Below, piece by piece: positions 60,868-64,000 of a DNA stretch of 64,000 bases (within the stretch, counting starts at the first letter, position 1; every line of letters begins with the position of its first letter). This stretch comes from Muribaculaceae bacterium (lineage in GTDB: Bacteria > Bacteroidota > Bacteroidia > Bacteroidales > Muribaculaceae), in the NCBI GenBank assembly GCA_017405965.1, contig JAFQZK010000022.1, forward strand, positions 185,869 through 249,868, read 5' to 3'. The notes below the pieces were generated by a model, which worked only from the letters and a program-made list of their open reading frames with translations, had not been told where the DNA came from and did no database searches. The position numbers and the translations under genes were made by a program.

Positions 60868-62532
60868 ATGATAAAGGAAAACCTGATCAAGATTTATGAG
60901 CGCAGTTTCATCGACAACTGGGAACTGCCTGCATTAACCGACTACAATACCGGCGAGAGTCTCACCTACGGTGACTTTGCGCGCAATATCGCAAAGTTGC
61001 ACATGCTGTTCTCGAACAGCGGCGTCAAGCAGGGCGACCGCATCGCCCTCATCGGCAAAAACATCCCTAACTGGGTAACCGTCTTCATGGGCACCATCAC
61101 CTATGGTGCCGTCATCGTGCCCATCCTTCAGGAATTCAACCCCGCCGATGCCCAGCACATCATCAACCACAGCGAGGCCACGATGCTGTTCATCAGCAAG
61201 AGCATCTGGGAGAACCTGGAGTTTGACAAGATGCCGCGCATGCGTGCCGTCTTCCAGCTCGAGGACAAGAAACTGCTGGCGGTGAAAGACGGAGAAGAAA
61301 TCATCACCAAAGCCAAGGACGGCCTCGAAGACGCCTTCAATAAGAAATATGGCGAGGGTTTCTACCGCAACGACATCCACTATGCCGATGTGCCCAACGA
61401 GGCCCTGGTCGAGATCAACTACACGTCGGGCACAACGGGTTTCAGCAAGGGTGTGATGCTCACCGCCAACAACCTGGCCGGCAACATGGTCTATGGTATC
61501 AACTCGGGCTTGCACTTCAAGGGGTCGCGTGACCTGGCCTTCCTGCCGTTGGCCCATGCCTTCGGCTGCGCTTTCGACATGCTCGTTCCATTAGCCGTGG
61601 GTGGACACATCACACTGTTGGGCCGCATCCCCTCGCCCAAGATCCTTGTCAAGGCCATGGCCGAGGTCAAACCCAACGTGGTCTTCACCGTGCCCCTGGT
61701 GCTGGAGAAGATCTACAGCAAGATGATTGTGCCCATGATCAGCAAGGGCGCCCTGCGCTGGGCATTGGCAGTGCCCTATCTTGACAGGCGCATCTATGGC
61801 CAGATCCGCAATAAGCTGATTGAAGCCTTTGGCGGCGCATTCGAGGAGGTCATCGTGGGCGGTGCTCCCTTCAACGCCGAGGTCGAGGATTTCCTGTATA
61901 AGATCAAATTCCCGTTCACCGTGGGTTACGGCATGACCGAGTGCGGCCCGCTGGTGAGCCACACGCCCTGGCGCGAGTTCGTGCCCCACAGCGCCGGCCG
62001 CATCCTGCCCGGCATCATGGAGTGCAAGATCCTGAGCGATGACCCCGAGAACATCCCGGGCGAAATCTGCGTGCGTGGCGAGAATGTGATGCAAGGCTAC
62101 TTCCACAACAGCGAGGCCACCGATAAGGTGCTGCACGAGGACGGATGGCTGCACACCGGCGACATGGGTACCTTGAATGCCGACGGCACATTATTTATAA
62201 GGGGCCGATTGAAGACCATGCTGCTGAGCTCCAGCGGACAGAACATCTACCCCGAGGAAATCGAGGCCAAGCTGAACAATATGCTTTACGTGAGCGAGAG
62301 CCTCGTCGTGATGCGTGAGGGCAAACTGGTGGCTCTGGTATATCCCGACTATGACGCGATGGACCAGTTGGGCGTGACACGCGACAAGCTGCCCGACCTC
62401 ATGGAGGAAATCCGCGCCGAGCTGAACAAACTGGTAGCCCCCTATGAACGCATCGCCAAAATCCAGTTAATGGCCACAGAATTTGACAAAACACCCAAGC
62501 GCAGCATCAAACGATACCTCTACAGTAACTGA
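60868..62532 (+). CDS. AMP-dependent long-chain acyl-CoA synthetase/ligase
   Basis: 554 residues of the adenylate-forming superfamily. The AMP/ATP loop YTSGTTGFSKGV (about 186-197), FTVGYGMTECGPLVSHT (about 350-366), the Asp in GWLHTGDMG and the hinge/GRLKTMLLSSSGQNIYPEEIE motif are all present, as is the C-terminal Lys in TPKRSIKRYLY. It activates fatty or other carboxylic acids to CoA thioesters through acyl-AMP. Cytoplasmic or peripheral membrane. Monocistronic. Confidence 0.93.
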   Translation: MIKENLIKIYERSFIDNWELPALTDYNTGESLTYGDFARNIAKLHMLFSNSGVKQGDRIALIGKNIPNWVTVFMGTITYGAVIVPILQEFNPADAQHIINHSEATMLFISKSIWENLEFDKMPRMRAVFQLEDKKLLAVKDGEEIITKAKDGLEDAFNKKYGEGFYRNDIHYADVPNEALVEINYTSGTTGFSKGVMLTANNLAGNMVYGINSGLHFKGSRDLAFLPLAHAFGCAFDMLVPLAVGGHITLLGRIPSPKILVKAMAEVKPNVVFTVPLVLEKIYSKMIVPMISKGALRWALAVPYLDRRIYGQIRNKLIEAFGGAFEEVIVGGAPFNAEVEDFLYKIKFPFTVGYGMTECGPLVSHTPWREFVPHSAGRILPGIMECKILSDDPENIPGEICVRGENVMQGYFHNSEATDKVLHEDGWLHTGDMGTLNADGTLFIRGRLKTMLLSSSGQNIYPEEIEAKLNNMLYVSESLVVMREGKLVALVYPDYDAMDQLGVTRDKLPDLMEEIRAELNKLVAPYERIAKIQLMATEFDKTPKRSIKRYLYSN

Positions 62533-62589
62533 TTTCGGAGCCGAAATTGGGAGGTAAAAGAGGTTACCGACCTACGCTTAACAAAATTT

Positions 62590-62625
62590 AACGAACATCC
62601 GAAATCGGGTGTTCGTTGTTTTATT
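62590..62625 (+). terminator. Rho-independent terminator
   Basis: AACGAACATCC (62590-62600) pairs with GGGTGTTCGTT (62607-62617), then GTTTTATTT. Confidence 0.85.
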
Positions 62626-62713
62626 TCGCTGATTATCAGCACTTAAAGAATGACATTTTGCTCGCAATTTTTCTTGAGCCAAAAAAAATAATTAAAAATT
62701 TCTTCAAAAAAGT

Positions 62714-62742
62714 TTGCACGTGAGAAATTTGTTATAATTTTG
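62714..62742 (+). promoter_or_regulatory. Promoter of the small lipoprotein gene
   Basis: -33 TTG (62714-62716), 18-bp spacer, -7 TAATTTTG (62735-62742). AT-rich surroundings suggest strong expression. The leader is about 50 bases. Confidence 0.6.
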
Positions 62743-62798
62743 CACCCGATTTTAACAACAGAAAATTAATTGTTTTATTATTTAAAAGTACAAAGAAA

Positions 62799-63035
62799 AT
62801 GAAGAAGTTAGTTTTAGCTCTTGCTGTTATCGCTAGCGTTAGCATGATTTCGTGCACCAACAACAATGCCGAGCAGGCTGAGGTTGCTGAGGACACCACC
62901 GCCGTTGTTGAGGAGGTTGTTGACACCACCGCTGCTCAGGTTACCGACAGCACCGCCGTTGCTCCCGCTGAGGAGGCTGCTCCCGCCGAGGAGGCTGCTC
63001 CCGCTGAGGCACCCGCTGAGGAGCCCGCTAAGTAA
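62799..63035 (+). CDS. Small Ala/Glu/Pro-rich lipoprotein
   Basis: 78 residues. Signal peptide with lipobox MISC (Cys19). The mature part has low complexity: AEVAEDTTAVVEEVVDTTAA, then tandem APAEEA units encoded by near-identical 18-bp DNA repeats (about 62940-63020). Very acidic, probably an unstructured periplasmic or surface lipoprotein. Similar small lipoproteins with variable repeat number are common in Bacteroidales. Function unknown. Confidence 0.75.
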   Translation: MKKLVLALAVIASVSMISCTNNNAEQAEVAEDTTAVVEEVVDTTAAQVTDSTAVAPAEEAAPAEEAAPAEAPAEEPAK

Positions 63036-63061
63036 GCAAGGCTTTACAACAAGAAAGTTTG

Positions 63062-63100
63062 AAGCTGTTCCCGCCGTTAGGCTCGAGCAGCTTTTTTTTG
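63062..63100 (+). terminator. Rho-independent terminator
   Basis: AAGCTG (63062-63067) pairs with CAGCTT (63088-63093), then a run of Ts. Confidence 0.65.
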
Positions 63101-63120
63101 TGCCCCTTTTACAAAAAAAT

Positions 63121-63160
63121 CCCCCTATAGTGTCTATAGTAACTATAGCAGCTATAGGGG
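63121..63160. repeat. Short tandem array, 9-bp period, CTATAG core
   Basis: CTATAG recurs exactly every nine bases (63125, 63134, 63143, 63152), with three variable bases between. The outer CCCC and GGGG make the whole array a partial palindrome. It lies between convergent units. Confidence 0.9.
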
Positions 63161-63189
63161 AATGATGTTTTATCTGAAACCCGTGCGGT

Positions 63190-63981
63190 TTACAGGTTGT
63201 CCTTCTCGATGTCCTTGAAGTAGCGGTAGGTGCTCACCTTGAGCTCATCGACGGCAGCCTCGTCGGCGATGATGACGGCATGGGGATGCATCTGCAGGGC
63301 ACTCAGGGTGCACATGTGCGATACACCGCCCTCGATGGCCTGCTGCAGGGCGCGCGCCTTGGCATGGCCGTTAACGATAATCATCACCTCGCGGGCATCC
63401 ATCACGGTGCCGACGCCCACGGTGAGGGCCGTCTTGGGCACCTTATTCAGGTCGCCGTCAAAGAAGCGGCTGTTGGCGATGATGGTGTCCTGGGTAAGGG
63501 TCTTCTGGCGTGTGCGTGAAGTAAGCGACGAACCCGGCTCATTGAAGGCGATGTGGCCGTCGGGGCCAACGCCGCCCATGAACAGGTCGATGCCACCGGC
63601 AGCCTGGATGCGAGCCTCGTAGTCGGCGCACTCCTTCACCAGGTCGGGTGCGTTACCGTTGAGGATATTGACATTCTCGGGCTTGATGTCGATGTGCGAG
63701 AAGAAGTTGTTCCACATGAATGAGTGATAGCTCTCCGGGTGCGACTCAGGCAGACCTACATACTCGTCCATGTTGAAGGTTATTACATGACGGAACTACA
63801 CTTTGCCTTCTTTGTTCAGGCGGATAAGGGCGCGGTACATGCCCAGTGGCGACGAACCTGTGGGGAGACCAAGCACAAAAGGATGCTCGGAGGTGGGCTG
63901 AGCTTCGTTGATACGACGGGCGACATAACGTGCAACCCACTCCGACAGGAGCTCATAGTCCGGTTGGATAATTAAGCGCAT
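63190..63981 (-). pseudogene. nagB: Glucosamine-6-phosphate deaminase interrupted by an in-frame TAG
   Basis: The full NagB reading frame (263 codons) runs from ATG 63981 (MRLIIQPDYELLSEWVARYV, GLPTGSSPLGMY) to the stop at 63190, but codon 62 (63796-63798) is TAG. After it the frame continues [16 protein letters not shown], and later [18 protein letters not shown] and the [12 protein letters not shown] block. Homologs usually have Ser at this position, so one base change (TCG to TAG) explains it. The enzyme converts glucosamine-6-P to fructose-6-P. A restart at ATG 63771 would lose the substrate-binding N-terminus. Either a pseudogene or a sequence error. Confidence 0.9.
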
Positions 63982-64000
63982 ATTGGTTGACTTGATTTAG

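Noticed and set aside
63121-63160. CRISPR array
   Set aside because: Units are only 9 bp with 3-base variable parts, no spacers and no cas genes. The same applies to the other tandem arrays.
63796-63798. TAG read as an amino acid (recoding) in nagB
   Set aside because: TAG ends several normal genes here and no tRNA or context for suppression is seen; mutation or sequence error is simpler.

Overview
The window looks like a chromosomal segment of a Bacteroidales bacterium (Bacteroidota, probably gut or rumen). The signs are Bacteroidota promoters (TTG, about 20 bp, TAnnTTTG) in front of most transcription units, FecR/TonB signalling, LRR surface proteins with C-terminal dockerins, and family-specific domains (DUF4876, DUF6850, DUF2851, DUF4919, SpoT-type Rel beside a 7TM-HD phosphodiesterase). 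Most coding DNA is GC-rich. Two genes are clearly AT-richer and look foreign: the GxxExxY gene at 13020 and the TPR gene at 58419. Genus cannot be fixed from the sequence.

Layout. 1-2.4 kb: ECF sigma factor, FecR-like anti-sigma and the N-terminal part of an STN-type TonB receptor (minus strand). 3-7.3 kb: MsbA-type ABC exporter, then a second ECF sigma factor with a membrane partner; an identical bipartite motif precedes this sigma gene and a membrane gene at 6828. 7.4-15.6 kb: M16 protease, rbfA, a LolC/E-like permease, MaoC dehydratase, aroQ, a GxxExxY gene between 41-bp inverted repeats, an O-methyltransferase, and a tandemly duplicated CD225-like/DUF2752 gene pair with one copy truncated. 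15.7-21.6 kb: two lipocalin-like secreted paralogs, then an AraC regulator divergent from an acetyltransferase, flavodoxin-like reductase, alpha/beta-hydrolase and CMD-cupin operon. 22-30.7 kb: TonB receptor, small lipoprotein, DUF6850 barrel, DUF4876 lipoprotein and M16 protease in one tight operon, possibly a peptide or protein import-and-cleave system. 30.8-35 kb: hemerythrin-LuxR regulator, enolase, an orphan transcription unit that may be a small RNA, an L,D-transpeptidase, and a response regulator whose kinase survives only as its last codons. 35.1-45.7 kb: three LRR/dockerin surface proteins, tRNA-Phe with a duplicated 3' flank, a palindromic repeat cluster, a membrane glycosyltransferase-like protein and DUF2851. 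46-58.3 kb: PBP1a, glycosyltransferase, Rieske-like lipoprotein, NlpC/P60 hydrolase, esterase, Rel/SpoT, PgpH-like phosphodiesterase, a membrane protein and DUF4919. 58.4-64 kb: AT-rich TPR protein, acyl-CoA synthetase, a small Ala/Glu/Pro-rich lipoprotein, and nagB broken by an in-frame amber codon.

Non-coding structure is unusually rich. At least eight intergenic sites carry short tandem arrays with a 7-, 9- or about 10-bp period, each with its own unit and often a palindromic core (TCTAGA, CTATAG). A pair of such arrays in inverted orientation brackets the GxxExxY (PD-(D/E)XK-like) gene. The strongest candidates for something new are this repeat-bracketed nuclease cassette, the TonB/DUF4876/DUF6850/M16 operon, the ECF promoter motif, and the possible small RNA near 33.5 kb.
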